In this document: positions 45,248 to 54,369 of the stretch, piece by piece
Layout of the letters: every line of letters begins with the position of its first letter
Numbering within the stretch: the first letter of the stretch is position 1
Assembly: GCF_000940805.1 (NCBI RefSeq)
Contig: NZ_CP007142.1
Coordinates: forward strand, 344,593 to 408,592
Reading direction: 5' to 3'
From: Gynuella sunshinyii YC6258
Lineage (GTDB): Bacteria > Pseudomonadota > Gammaproteobacteria > Pseudomonadales > Natronospirillaceae
DNA length: 64,000 bases
Made by a program: the position numbers and the translations under genes
Notes under the pieces: model-generated
Told to the model about the DNA's origin: nothing
The model's database searches: none
The model's input: the letters and a program-made list of their open reading frames with translations, nothing else

Positions 45248-45945
45248 TGACAAGTTCTATCCAAATGCTGATGGCATTATCCATCACCATCGGTATTTAT
45301 CTGCTGGCCGAACAGATATATCGCAAATTTCACCGCTCAGCACTGGTTCACCCTGTCATTGTGACCATTTTTTCGATTATGGGTTTATTAAAGCTGTTAG
45401 GCTGGGAGTATCCTCAATATCGACAGGACACGGCCATGATTCACTTCATGCTGGGTCCGGCAACGGTGGCACTGGCAATACCGCTGTATGAAAACATATC
45501 TCTCATCCGGAAAATGCTGATACCACTAATGGTCGCCACGCTGGTCGGTGCATTTATCGCCTCATCCAGTGCTTTTCTGTTGTCAGAATGGCTCATCAAC
45601 ACGGATATTTTAAGCCGTTCCATGCTGGTGAAGTCTATCACCACACCTATCGCCATTGGCGTCGCAGAAAAAGTCGGAGGCAGTGGCTCTCTGGCAGCCG
45701 GACTGGTGCTACTCACTGGAGCAATCGGTTGTCTGGTATTACCGGGATACATGCGGCTAGTGAAGGTTCAATCAGAACCGGCGGAAGGATTTATTATGGG
45801 CATGACAGCCCACGGATTTGGAACGGCCCAGGCATTTGAAAAATCGGTCACCTGTGGTGCTTTTGCCGGTCTGGCGATGAGCCTGACCGGCGTGATAACA
45901 GCGGTACTGATTCCCTTATTTGTGCCTGTAATCAGCCTTTTTTAG
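45247..45945 (+). CDS. LrgB-family membrane protein
   Basis: A 232-residue inner-membrane protein with about six helices. It shows the family's MLGPATVALAIPLYEN, SMLVKSITTPIAIGVAEKVGGSGSLAAG (in parts) and AHGFGTAQAFE motifs. It is the partner of the LrgA-like protein; such pairs act in cell-lysis control or as carboxylate exporters. Its last 14 bp overlap the 3' end of the convergent helicase gene. Confidence 0.92.
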   Translation: MTSSIQMLMALSITIGIYLLAEQIYRKFHRSALVHPVIVTIFSIMGLLKLLGWEYPQYRQDTAMIHFMLGPATVALAIPLYENISLIRKMLIPLMVATLVGAFIASSSAFLLSEWLINTDILSRSMLVKSITTPIAIGVAEKVGGSGSLAAGLVLLTGAIGCLVLPGYMRLVKVQSEPAEGFIMGMTAHGFGTAQAFEKSVTCGAFAGLAMSLTGVITAVLIPLFVPVISLF

Positions 45946-47662
45946 CCCGATGGCGAGACTTGGACGGCTTTTCATCTTCCCATGGACGAATATTTAATGG
46001 CCGATTACGCACTTTGACGTTTTTCAACTGTTTAAATACTTCTTTTGGCATTCCGTCTGGCAATTCGACAATGGAGAAATTTTCACTGAGACGAATGTTG
46101 CCGATAAACTGGCTTTCAATACCGGCTTCATTGGCAATAGCGCCCACAATGTCACCAGGTCTGATACCATCGCGGCGACCAACGTCGAGGCGATATTTCT
46201 GTACTTTCATACCATCCGGCAAACTACGTGATTTGCGTTCCCCAGATTTACCACCACTCTTTTCACGGCGATCATCACGACGGTCGTCTTGCCGACCTCG
46301 GGGCTGAACAATAAAGTCATTGCTGAGCTCACCTACGAGCAAAGGCGTTCCCTGTTGGGCAATATATCCTAACGCAGCGGCAATATTGATTGGTTCTATC
46401 TGGTGCTCCTGATGCAGTCCCATAATCAAATCCACCAGAATGTCCTTATCAGGCGTTCCATCGATATCCTGAACCACCGCCAGAACGGTATCTTTAAACT
46501 CTTTGATCCGTTGCTCACTCAATTGCTCAGCCGTTGGCAACTTCATAACCGGAATTGGGGCCCGGGTATGCTGCTCGATGGTTCTGAGCAGACGCTGTTC
46601 ACGAGGGGTAATCAACAGAATAGCTTTACCACTGCGGCCGGCACGCCCTGTACGACCGATACGATGAACATAAGCTTCGGAATCGTAGGGAATATCATAA
46701 TTGATTACGTGACTGATGCGCTCTACATCAAGACCACGAGCAGCCACATCCGTGGCAATAGCGACATCCAGCTTGCCTTTTTTGAGTCTCTCAATAGTTT
46801 TCTCACGCTGTGCCTGATTCATATCACCGTTCAGCGCAGCACTGGAAAAGCCACGTGCTTCCAGTTTTTCCGCCAGTTCAGTGGTGGCGGTTTTGGTCCG
46901 TACAAACACGATGGCGGCATCAAAATCCTCAACTTCCATTACCCTGGTCAGAGCATCCAGTTTTCGGTTTGGCTGAACCATCAGGTGACATTGTTCGATC
47001 TGCGCAACGGTAGTGGACTCGCGCGCGACTCTGACTTCAACCGGATCTTTCAGGTAATTGGCGGTGACCTTACGAATAGGTTCCGGCATGGTAGCCGAAA
47101 ACAAAGCAACCTGCCGTTCTTTAGGGGTATGCTCCAGAATCCACTCAACATCCTCAATAAAGCCCATGCGCAGCATTTCATCAGCTTCATCCAGAACTAC
47201 TGTTTTAAGGTGCGACAAATCCAGACTGCCTTTCCGTAAATGATCCATCACCCTTCCAGGCGTACCAACGACCACATGCACCGGACGTTTCAGGGCCCGC
47301 AGCTGTACGCGCATATCCTGCCCACCATAAATCGGCAGTACATGAAAACCCTTGATAAAATGAGCATAAGATTGGAATGCTTCAGCCACCTGAATAGCCA
47401 ATTCCCGTGTGGGGGCCAGCACCAGTGCCTGTGGAGAAACTTGTTGAATATCCAGATTATGAAGTACGGGCAATGCAAACGCCGCGGTTTTGCCGGTACC
47501 GGTCTGGGCAATACCCAGCAGATCGCGACCACTCATCAGCGAAGGGATGGTTTGCGACTGTATAGGGGACGGACTTTCATACCCGATCGCCGATAGCGCT
47601 TTCATCACAGGCTCGGAAAGCTGTAAATCGGCAAAAGAAGTAATGTGTTCGGAATCGGTCAT
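45932..47662 (-). CDS. deaD: DEAD-box RNA helicase, DeaD/CsdA-type
   Basis: A 576-residue ATP-dependent RNA helicase. It has the Q motif GYESPSPIQSQTIP, motif I AQTGTGKTAAF, motif Ia APTRELAIQ, motif II VLDEADEMLRMGF, SAT as motif III and HRIGRTGRAGRSG as motif VI. The C-terminal part has the DbpA/CsdA-type RNA-binding domain (VQKYRLDVGRRDGIRPGDIVGAIANEAGI in parts) and an Arg/Asp-rich linker (RQDDRRDDRREK). It aids ribosome assembly and RNA decay, often at low temperature. Confidence 0.92.
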   Translation of the reverse strand: MTDSEHITSFADLQLSEPVMKALSAIGYESPSPIQSQTIPSLMSGRDLLGIAQTGTGKTAAFALPVLHNLDIQQVSPQALVLAPTRELAIQVAEAFQSYAHFIKGFHVLPIYGGQDMRVQLRALKRPVHVVVGTPGRVMDHLRKGSLDLSHLKTVVLDEADEMLRMGFIEDVEWILEHTPKERQVALFSATMPEPIRKVTANYLKDPVEVRVARESTTVAQIEQCHLMVQPNRKLDALTRVMEVEDFDAAIVFVRTKTATTELAEKLEARGFSSAALNGDMNQAQREKTIERLKKGKLDVAIATDVAARGLDVERISHVINYDIPYDSEAYVHRIGRTGRAGRSGKAILLITPREQRLLRTIEQHTRAPIPVMKLPTAEQLSEQRIKEFKDTVLAVVQDIDGTPDKDILVDLIMGLHQEHQIEPINIAAALGYIAQQGTPLLVGELSNDFIVQPRGRQDDRRDDRREKSGGKSGERKSRSLPDGMKVQKYRLDVGRRDGIRPGDIVGAIANEAGIESQFIGNIRLSENFSIVELPDGMPKEVFKQLKNVKVRNRPLNIRPWEDEKPSKSRHRAKKG

Positions 47663-47763
47663 ATGAAAGAGCCTGCAGAATAAAAAATTGGGGGGCGCGG
47701 ATTATATAGAGTTTAGAGACAAAACACAGAGGCAATTCACAGAAATTACAGAATTTTGCGAAA

Positions 47764-47789
47764 AATAAAGCCGGAGACCCGGCTTTATT
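47764..47789 (-). terminator. Terminator after the FadL-like gene
   Basis: An 11-bp stem (AATAAAGCCGG with its complement) with a 4-base loop. On the minus strand it is followed by a T-rich run, so it fits a Rho-independent terminator for the gene ending at 47816. Confidence 0.85.
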
Positions 47790-47815
47790 GATGCGTATGA
47801 CTAAATTCAGGCAGA

Positions 47816-49117
47816 TCAGAAGGTCATGGTCATACCCAACGCATAGGTCCAGGCTTCGGATTCATCGAACACAACCGTAAAAGAACCATTATCCACCGTT
47901 GTCTTATCCAGATTGGTATATCCCAGACCGGCAGAGAGGGAGAAATTATCGCTTAGCGCGTAACGTCCACCCAGGCTTAACGTGTACGAATCACCCCGAG
48001 GCTGACGCAGGGAGTCGCTGTCAACACCGTCTGGCAGATCCTCATCGCCCAGCTTAACCGTACTGGAATAACTGGCTGCCATGACCAGCTTGTCGGTTAC
48101 CTGATGGCCAACACCGAAACGGTAGTCCAGGGTATCATTGGAAAACAAACCCAGATCAACGTCGTAATCATTGTCACCAGCGCCATCACTGTTTGTTTTA
48201 CTGGTTACGTTCAGAGAATCCAGTTCAGACCAGGCACTCCAATGCAAATTACCGAATACCAGCCATTTTGGCCAGATACCAGTCTGCAGAGTTAAATTCC
48301 ATGACGCGGGTGTCGACAAATCCGCCTTGACACTATCCGTTGCAACCCTGTTTTGAAGGGTCTGTATGCCCGCTCCACCGGTGACGGTTCCCTTAATGGT
48401 GTAATCAATAGGTGAGTGGTAGAACACGCCAATCTTCAACGCAATATCTTTGATCTCATACCCAATACCAGCAACGTATCCTGCTTCATAGCTGGTGCCC
48501 ATATCATAGCTGATATTGTCATTTTCGCCCGTCGCTAACCCACCTGGGACGGACGCTGCCGCCAAATCATTCATCATATCGGACGAAAAGACGGCATGAA
48601 TGTTCTGAAATTTGGGTCCGGCAAAGAACGTCAGCCGGCTCTTGCCCATCTGTATTCCATAACCGCACGCAACGGTCCAGGCATTACTGGTAACTTCTGT
48701 TTCAATAGGGGTATGTTCTTCATCTTCTTTAGCATTGGCACCAGAAGCCCCGTCAAAATAGCTTAATGATTCATCCGCTATTTTTGTATGAGTTTTATAA
48801 GGTTCATCTGTTTGAAAGGCACAAGCGATGGAATCCGTTATCGCCAGTCTCGCTCCTACCTGAAGACTCATATAGTCGGACGCAACATCATCAAGCTTGA
48901 CATCAGCCGAATTATAGCTGCCGCCCACAATGCTGTTACTGTTAGCTTTACCTGTCAACTCGACAGTCGTGGAATAGGTCATGATGGTAATTTCATTGCC
49001 GGTACCCAAAATAATGTCAAAGGGTTGACCGGAATTATCAAAACCACCCGCTATGGTTGTGCTTGCCAGTGCTGAGATTGCAGCCGCTAAAGGCAAGCGT
49101 TTAGTGAACTTACTCAC
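47816..49117 (-). CDS. OmpP1/FadL-family outer-membrane protein
   Basis: A 433-residue exported protein. The signal peptide ends near residue 23 (ALASTTIAG), and the mature chain has the FadL/TodX layout of many amphipathic strands with a C-terminal aromatic end (GMTMTF). Typical features are AGIGYEIKDIALKIGVFYHSP and LGGRYALSDNFSLSAGLGY. It may transport long-chain fatty acids or other hydrophobic compounds. The NPA-type N-terminal hatch motif is not evident, so it is a distant member. It is followed by a strong terminator. Confidence 0.82.
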   Translation of the reverse strand: MSKFTKRLPLAAAISALASTTIAGGFDNSGQPFDIILGTGNEITIMTYSTTVELTGKANSNSIVGGSYNSADVKLDDVASDYMSLQVGARLAITDSIACAFQTDEPYKTHTKIADESLSYFDGASGANAKEDEEHTPIETEVTSNAWTVACGYGIQMGKSRLTFFAGPKFQNIHAVFSSDMMNDLAAASVPGGLATGENDNISYDMGTSYEAGYVAGIGYEIKDIALKIGVFYHSPIDYTIKGTVTGGAGIQTLQNRVATDSVKADLSTPASWNLTLQTGIWPKWLVFGNLHWSAWSELDSLNVTSKTNSDGAGDNDYDVDLGLFSNDTLDYRFGVGHQVTDKLVMAASYSSTVKLGDEDLPDGVDSDSLRQPRGDSYTLSLGGRYALSDNFSLSAGLGYTNLDKTTVDNGSFTVVFDESEAWTYALGMTMTF

Positions 49118-49329
49118 ACTATTCTCCTTCCATTCTTAATTATTGTTGTCTGAAGCATGTCAAGAATATGTTTACTCAGACTCAAGAACTACCTTTTACA
49201 GTATTAATTCATTAAGACCGAGGAATCTACTCCCAATGATGAATTTTTTTATGTAAATCAATATGTTAACAGTGATTACATGAGAGCATTTCTGATCTGC
49301 TCTGGTAGGACATGGATGGAATAAAGCCG

Positions 49330-50259
49330 TTATTTTCGAATACTTACGGTCTGGATTCGTTGCAGTAACATATCCCAAACCTCTTTGGCATTTATTTCAT
49401 TGATGACTTCATGACGGGCGTCATTTATCAGCGTCACGTCAACCTGGCGCACCCCTCCAGCCATCATCAACGACGCCAGTTTACGTACCCCCGCGCCAAA
49501 AAAACCGACAGGGTCTTTTTTTCCGCTAACCAGATAGACCGGTATGTCGGACGGCAATGGCTGTACGTTTTTCATCCGGGATAGCGCAATCTGCCCGTTC
49601 AGAAAATCGATCCACAACTGGTTGGTACAGGGAAAGCCACACAGCGGATCAGCAAGATATTTATCCACCTGGTTATTATCCCGACTCAACCAGTCAAACT
49701 CAGACCGATTGGGTTTGAAGTAGCGGTTGAAGTTTTTAAATGGCAGGACATTTACCAAATGACTGATCCCACGCGCGCCCAGTCGTAGTTTTTCAAGTGT
49801 CGCAACCATTACTCCAAATCGAAGCAACAAGCCGGAACTTAGGCCCGACCCAGTCAATAACAGGCCATCATAGCCTTCACCTTCAGCCATCACAGCGGCC
49901 ATGGCAATGTATGAACCCATACTATGGCCCAACAGCGTCAGCGGCATACCACTGGAAGTTTTGATGATATGGCATTTAAGCTGGTTGACATCAGACACAA
50001 CTTTTTGCCAGCCGTCCTGATCGGCATAATGCCCTAAATGCTCAGGTTCGCAATGTTCACCATGCCCCCGGTGTTCAACCGCCCAGACATTAATGCCATG
50101 CTCGGTCAGATACTCTGCGAATGCTTCATATCGCTGGGCATGTTCAGATATGCCATGGGCAATCAACACACTTGCGACAGGCTCTCTGGCAAGCCAGGCC
50201 CGGTAGGGAATTTCATGCTGATCACTGGCAATTAAGAAGTCTTCCAGATACTGATGCAT
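49330..50259 (-). CDS. Alpha/beta hydrolase (lysophospholipase/monoacylglycerol-lipase-like)
   Basis: A 309-residue hydrolase. It has an HGISEHAQRYE oxyanion-hole region, the nucleophile elbow LLGHSMGSY, an acidic-residue segment (SGKKDPVG) and a late His in INDARHEVINE. This is the PldB/monoacylglycerol-lipase subgroup. No signal peptide is seen, so it likely acts in the cytoplasm or at the membrane. It is a single gene on the minus strand. Confidence 0.9.
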   Translation of the reverse strand: MHQYLEDFLIASDQHEIPYRAWLAREPVASVLIAHGISEHAQRYEAFAEYLTEHGINVWAVEHRGHGEHCEPEHLGHYADQDGWQKVVSDVNQLKCHIIKTSSGMPLTLLGHSMGSYIAMAAVMAEGEGYDGLLLTGSGLSSGLLLRFGVMVATLEKLRLGARGISHLVNVLPFKNFNRYFKPNRSEFDWLSRDNNQVDKYLADPLCGFPCTNQLWIDFLNGQIALSRMKNVQPLPSDIPVYLVSGKKDPVGFFGAGVRKLASLMMAGGVRQVDVTLINDARHEVINEINAKEVWDMLLQRIQTVSIRK

Positions 50260-50429
50260 AAATTCTGGTCATCTCCTGCATGTGACAAGACGGGGATACG
50301 TGAGTTCTTGATAATAGCGCTTACCCTATTAATAGTGATTATTGTCGGTTAGCACAATGATTGACTACCATGCCAGAAAATCATCAAACCGGCCAATAAC
50401 TACACCGGGTTTGATCCTGACAGTCAATA

Positions 50430-50463
50430 TTCACCGGATGATAGCAGGCTATTATCCGGTGAA
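50430..50463 (-). terminator. Terminator after the OmpA-like gene
   Basis: Arms TTCACCGGATGATAGC and GCTATTATCCGGTGAA pair along nearly their whole length with one G-T pair. It lies 14 bp from the stop of the OmpA-family gene on the minus strand. Confidence 0.75.
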
Positions 50464-50476
50464 ATGTGTATAAAGA

Positions 50477-51139
50477 CTATTTGGTGATTGGTTCCAAAGT
50501 CAGCTCAACACGACGATTTTGCGCCCGCCCTTCGGCAGTTGCATTAGTTGCAACCGGGTTGGATTCACCAAAGCCACGCGCTGCCAAGCGCGCCGTTTGA
50601 ATTCCTTTTCCAGCCAAATACGTTGCGACACTCATGGCTCGTTTTTCACTCAACGTTTGATTATAGGATTCGGAGCCCACACTGTCGGTATATCCATCAA
50701 TGGTAATCAATGTGCTTTCATACTCTTCCAGTACGGTCGCAACACCATCCAGAGTACGGGTGAAATCAGGATTGAGTTCTGCCAAGCCTGTTGGAAATGT
50801 GATATTTCCCGGCATATTCAGAATAATATTATCTCCATCACGCGTAACCGTAACACCGGTACCCGCCATCTTCTGGCGAAGTTTGTTTTCCTGGCGATCC
50901 ATATAATAACCAACACTGCCGCCAGCCAACCCACCAATTCCGGCACCAATCAGCGCACCTTTCATACGATCTTCCTTGGAAACGGCAGCACCGAGAATGC
51001 CACCAAGCGCGGCACCGGCAATCCCCCCCTGGGTGGTTTTATTAAGTTCTTTTTCTCCGGTCATTGGATCATAAGTAACACACGAAGTCAGACCCATACA
51101 GGCGATCATTACCCCTATAACGACACTGCTCTTTTTCAT
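50477..51139 (-). CDS. OmpA-family outer-membrane lipoprotein (YiaD-like)
   Basis: A 220-residue lipoprotein. The lipobox LTSC places the lipid on Cys20. A glycine-zipper region (about 38-80, GGIAGAALGGILGAAV and similar) precedes an OmpA C-terminal peptidoglycan-binding domain (about 105-216) with the NxxLSxxRAxxV signature as NQTLSEKRAMSVATYL and RGFGESNPVATN. It anchors the outer membrane to peptidoglycan. E. coli YiaD has the same two-part build. Confidence 0.92.
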   Translation of the reverse strand: MKKSSVVIGVMIACMGLTSCVTYDPMTGEKELNKTTQGGIAGAALGGILGAAVSKEDRMKGALIGAGIGGLAGGSVGYYMDRQENKLRQKMAGTGVTVTRDGDNIILNMPGNITFPTGLAELNPDFTRTLDGVATVLEEYESTLITIDGYTDSVGSESYNQTLSEKRAMSVATYLAGKGIQTARLAARGFGESNPVATNATAEGRAQNRRVELTLEPITK

Positions 51140-51380
51140 ACTGCTTGCTTACCTTCTCATAGTTGATATGTGAGATATAAAGAATAGTAAAATAAACACT
51201 CCTGGCATGAATTATCTCCCTGGAAACAGCGAATCAATGCACAAAGATACAAAAAATTTCTGTCAGAGCAGAAAAAGCAACCCTTCTTCGCATTTCCCGA
51301 CCCACTTGGCCTATGCTGTTCATTAACTCGATCATACAATGCCGGACGGGGCAATTCATAGCAACTGGAGTAAAGACTCT

Positions 51381-52817
51381 ATGCGCAAAAGTATCTGTAC
51401 AGTTTCGCTTTCATTAATACTTTTGTTGCTGTCACTATCAGCGTGGTCATCATCAACCGTGACGTTGGGTGTCGGATACTGGCCGCCTTACAGCGATGCG
51501 GCCCTGCCATATCATGGCCTACTGCCGCGCATTGCCAGCGAAGCGCTGGAAGCTGCCGGTCAACCAGCTGAATTCCAATTTGAGGACTGGGATAACATTC
51601 TGAAGCTCTTAAACAAGGGGCAGCTGCAGGGTTCCATTGGCTGGATCAAAACCCAGGAGCGCAATGAACGCTATTACTACAGTCAGCCGGTTATACAGAT
51701 AACCATTGTCTTTTTGCATAGAGCAGATATGAATTTCAGCTGGGATAACTTTGAAGACCTTGAACCCTGGAAAATCGGCATCGTTGATTCTTATTCTTAT
51801 GGGGAGAGCTTTGATCGGGCGGTGAAAGACTTTCATCTTAATACTGTTAGCACACATACCAATGAAGACAATATTGAAAAGCTGATCAAAGGCGATATTG
51901 ATCTGGTTCCTGTGGATCTCAATGTCGGAGAGTATCTGCTACACCATAAATTCAGCAAGTACCGTCAGCAGCTTAAATTTGATGAAAAAAACCTCACCAG
52001 TGAAACGCTTTATTTTATTACCCCCAAATCCATGCCCAGCGCCAGGCAGCTAACCGATACCTTCAATCATGGATTGAGTATTTTGCGACAAACCGGTCAG
52101 TTCCAGCATATAGTCGAAAACATGGCAGTGGTAAACTCTTTGGCCGAATTCAAATTCTATTCAGAACAAAATGGACCCATGAATTACATTGATGGCGACC
52201 GGCCCCGGGGAGTGGTTACGCATGTTTTAACGGCCATACTGAATCAGATAGGAGCAGATGTTACCGATGATAAATTTGACTTTGTTCCCTGGTCTCGCGC
52301 ATACCGGGAAGCATTGAACCATCCGAACGTGATTGTATTTTCCATGACCATGACACCAGAACGATATGGGCAGTTTAGTTGGATTGGCCCTATTTACCGT
52401 TCCAATATTGTGATTTTGGGACAACCCAATCTTGATCCGCCCAAACCACATTCCGCCAGCCGTATCTGCGCTGTTAGAGATGACGTCGGCCACCAACAGC
52501 TACTTGCCAATGGTTATCTCGAAAACCAGATTGAGCTGACTTCGAAGGCCGAACTGTGTGCTCGGATGCTTATCAGCGGACGAATCAATTTCTGGGTATA
52601 CGGACGTGATACCAGTCAATGGTATTTACAGCGCCAGCAATCTGATAAAAGCAATTTCAGCGAATATCAGGAACTGACAGAGTCCTCACGTTACATCGGA
52701 ATCAGCCTGGGCTCGGATCCTGCCGTGGTAGCCGCATTCAACCGTAGCTTTGAATACATCAAACTCAATGGTGAACTCAGTCGCATCATTCAACTGGAAT
52801 TACAACCGTCAGATTGA
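51381..52817 (+). CDS. Tandem periplasmic solute-binding protein (two SBP_bac_3-like domains)
   Basis: 478 residues from ATG 51381 with GGAG upstream. A signal peptide (SLILLLLSLSAWSSS) is followed by two family-3 solute-binding-like domains: about 24-245 (VGYWPPYSDAALPYHGLLPRI) and about 255-475 (NYIDGDRPRGVVTHVLTAI). A single family-3 binding protein is about 250 residues, so this is a duplication or fusion. No ABC transporter lies nearby, so a sensor or ligand-binding role is likely. Its 3' end overlaps the convergent glycosyltransferase by 28 bp. Confidence 0.82.
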   Translation: MRKSICTVSLSLILLLLSLSAWSSSTVTLGVGYWPPYSDAALPYHGLLPRIASEALEAAGQPAEFQFEDWDNILKLLNKGQLQGSIGWIKTQERNERYYYSQPVIQITIVFLHRADMNFSWDNFEDLEPWKIGIVDSYSYGESFDRAVKDFHLNTVSTHTNEDNIEKLIKGDIDLVPVDLNVGEYLLHHKFSKYRQQLKFDEKNLTSETLYFITPKSMPSARQLTDTFNHGLSILRQTGQFQHIVENMAVVNSLAEFKFYSEQNGPMNYIDGDRPRGVVTHVLTAILNQIGADVTDDKFDFVPWSRAYREALNHPNVIVFSMTMTPERYGQFSWIGPIYRSNIVILGQPNLDPPKPHSASRICAVRDDVGHQQLLANGYLENQIELTSKAELCARMLISGRINFWVYGRDTSQWYLQRQQSDKSNFSEYQELTESSRYIGISLGSDPAVVAAFNRSFEYIKLNGELSRIIQLELQPSD

Positions 52818-53884
52818 AACATCAAATGTTCGGTTTTACTGATCATCTGCTCTATTGAAAAACCGTCTGCAATCCACTGACGCAATTGTTCAGGATCAAA
52901 GTGCACCTGACCGCTGATGATTGCTTGTACGGCTTCAGCCATTGCCGCGGTGTCATCTATATCTACCAGTAACCCGTACCGCCCTTCCGCCAATAACTCC
53001 TCACTGCCTGAGACCCGGGTCGATACCACAGGTTTTCCAAAGCTCATGGCTTCATTCAGAACATTGGCCATCCCTTCAAAACGCGAGCAGAGTAAAAACA
53101 CATCAATACCACTGTAGAACGGGCGGGTATCCTGTAAATAACCAACGTAGTGCACTCGATGCGCGATCGGGGAGTCAGCAATGATTTCTTTGATTTTCTG
53201 CTCATATTGACCGCCACCGGCATGAATCACATGAACATGTTCCGGCAGTCTTGCAAGGATATCCGGCAATAACTGAAATCCTTTTTGCATTGAGAACCGA
53301 CCCGCACATCCAATCAATACAGTTTCTTCAGGCAGGTTAAACTGCTTTCGATAGTCCACCATCGGTTCAGTATTGGCCGGCAAATCAAAGCCGTTGTAAA
53401 TCAAATGGACGTTTCGTTCAGAAAACAATGGCGAATCTGAAATCAGCGCCTGCTTTAAAGATCCACTGTTGACCAGCACTTCTGCCTTGAAACGCCGAAA
53501 TACCGAACGGTACTTGATGTTATTTTTAACCTTTCTAAGCACCCCCAGATACAACACGATTTTGGGAACAGCACACAACCAGGCAGAAAAAGATACCAAC
53601 CACCAGTCCTTCTTGGAGGCAGCGAACACGGCATGAGGGCGAACCCTTCGCAGCAGCCGAACATAATTCCAAACCACCAGAGGATTCAGGTCTCCACCTC
53701 TAAAAGGCACACTGACAACTTCTATTTCCGGGTAAGGCTGAAATCGCTCTGCAAACATTCCCTGTAACAACACCACGGTGACCCGATAGCCTCTCTGACT
53801 CAACATCCGCGCCCGTAGCAAAACGTTTTTCTCAATCCCGCCCCAAACATCGGAAGGGGCAAAAAATACACACCGTTTACTCAT
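52790..53884 (-). CDS. Glycosyltransferase family 4 protein
   Basis: A 364-residue GT-B enzyme. The N-terminal domain begins with DVWGGIEKNVLLRARMLSQRGYRV and the C-terminal domain has VLIGCAGRFSMQKGFQLL, then the E-x7-E motif in EAMSFGKPVVSTRVSGSEEL. This is the GT4 glycosyltransferase 1 group. It transfers a sugar to LPS or another surface glycan; donor and acceptor cannot be told from sequence. It is the only clear glycosyltransferase in the window and lies 30 kb from the polysaccharide genes. Confidence 0.9.
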   Translation of the reverse strand: MSKRCVFFAPSDVWGGIEKNVLLRARMLSQRGYRVTVVLLQGMFAERFQPYPEIEVVSVPFRGGDLNPLVVWNYVRLLRRVRPHAVFAASKKDWWLVSFSAWLCAVPKIVLYLGVLRKVKNNIKYRSVFRRFKAEVLVNSGSLKQALISDSPLFSERNVHLIYNGFDLPANTEPMVDYRKQFNLPEETVLIGCAGRFSMQKGFQLLPDILARLPEHVHVIHAGGGQYEQKIKEIIADSPIAHRVHYVGYLQDTRPFYSGIDVFLLCSRFEGMANVLNEAMSFGKPVVSTRVSGSEELLAEGRYGLLVDIDDTAAMAEAVQAIISGQVHFDPEQLRQWIADGFSIEQMISKTEHLMFQSDGCNSS

Positions 53885-53910
53885 TCAGTTTTCCACATCA
53901 CCGAGATTAT

Positions 53911-54306
53911 TTATTGACCTGCCAGCAATGCACTGGTCAGAGAACAGGTGTGCTGATCGTGGCGACCATCACACAATAGCAGCAACTCACGCAGTTCATC
54001 GCGAATAAACACCAGGTTTGCAATTTTATCTTCGATATTCTCAACCTGTTGCTCGAACAATGCCCGCTTTTCCTGACACAGAGGCTGCTGACGCTGCAGG
54101 GTATCAATCATCTGTTTGACTGTTGATTGTGGTATCCCCAACTGCTTGCAGCGGATAATGAACTGCAATTCAGCGATATGTTTCTGCTGATAAACCCGAT
54201 AACCCGACTCACTTCTGGACACCGGTGACAACATGTTCTGACTTTCGTAATAACGAATTGTATTTGCCGACAGGCCAAACTGTTTTTGAAGCTGACTGAT
54301 ACGCAC
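53911..54306 (-). CDS. MerR-family metalloregulator (PbrR/CadR-like)
   Basis: 131 residues from a GTG start at 54304-54306. The MerR helix-turn-helix is at 1-30 (LQKQFGLSANTIRYYES), followed by a long dimer helix. Cysteines at 77, 112 and 121 match the metal-binding positions of the PbrR/CadR subgroup (for lead, cadmium or zinc), with added histidines near the last Cys (CDGRHDQHTC). It is divergent from a CDF efflux gene and would activate its promoter on metal binding. Confidence 0.85.
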   Translation of the reverse strand: MRISQLQKQFGLSANTIRYYESQNMLSPVSRSESGYRVYQQKHIAELQFIIRCKQLGIPQSTVKQMIDTLQRQQPLCQEKRALFEQQVENIEDKIANLVFIRDELRELLLLCDGRHDQHTCSLTSALLAGQ

Positions 54307-54307
54307 C

Positions 54308-54338
54308 TTGACTCTCCATTAACTGTAGAGTTTATAAC
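54308..54338 (+). promoter_or_regulatory. MerR-type promoter and operator of the CDF gene
   Basis: TTGACT (-35, 54308-54313) and TATAAC (-10, 54333-54338) are 19 bp apart, the over-long spacer of MerR-controlled promoters. The dyad ACTCT-N11-AGAGT fills the spacer. It points towards the CDF gene at 54370. Confidence 0.8.
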
Positions 54339-54369
54339 GGCCACTGTATCAGACCTGGAGACATTTCGC

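Noticed and set aside
46403..47239. Long plus-strand open frame of 278 codons inside the DEAD-box helicase gene
   Set aside because: It lies wholly antisense to a gene with intact helicase motifs, and its sequence shows no domain. Such frames are common opposite conserved genes.
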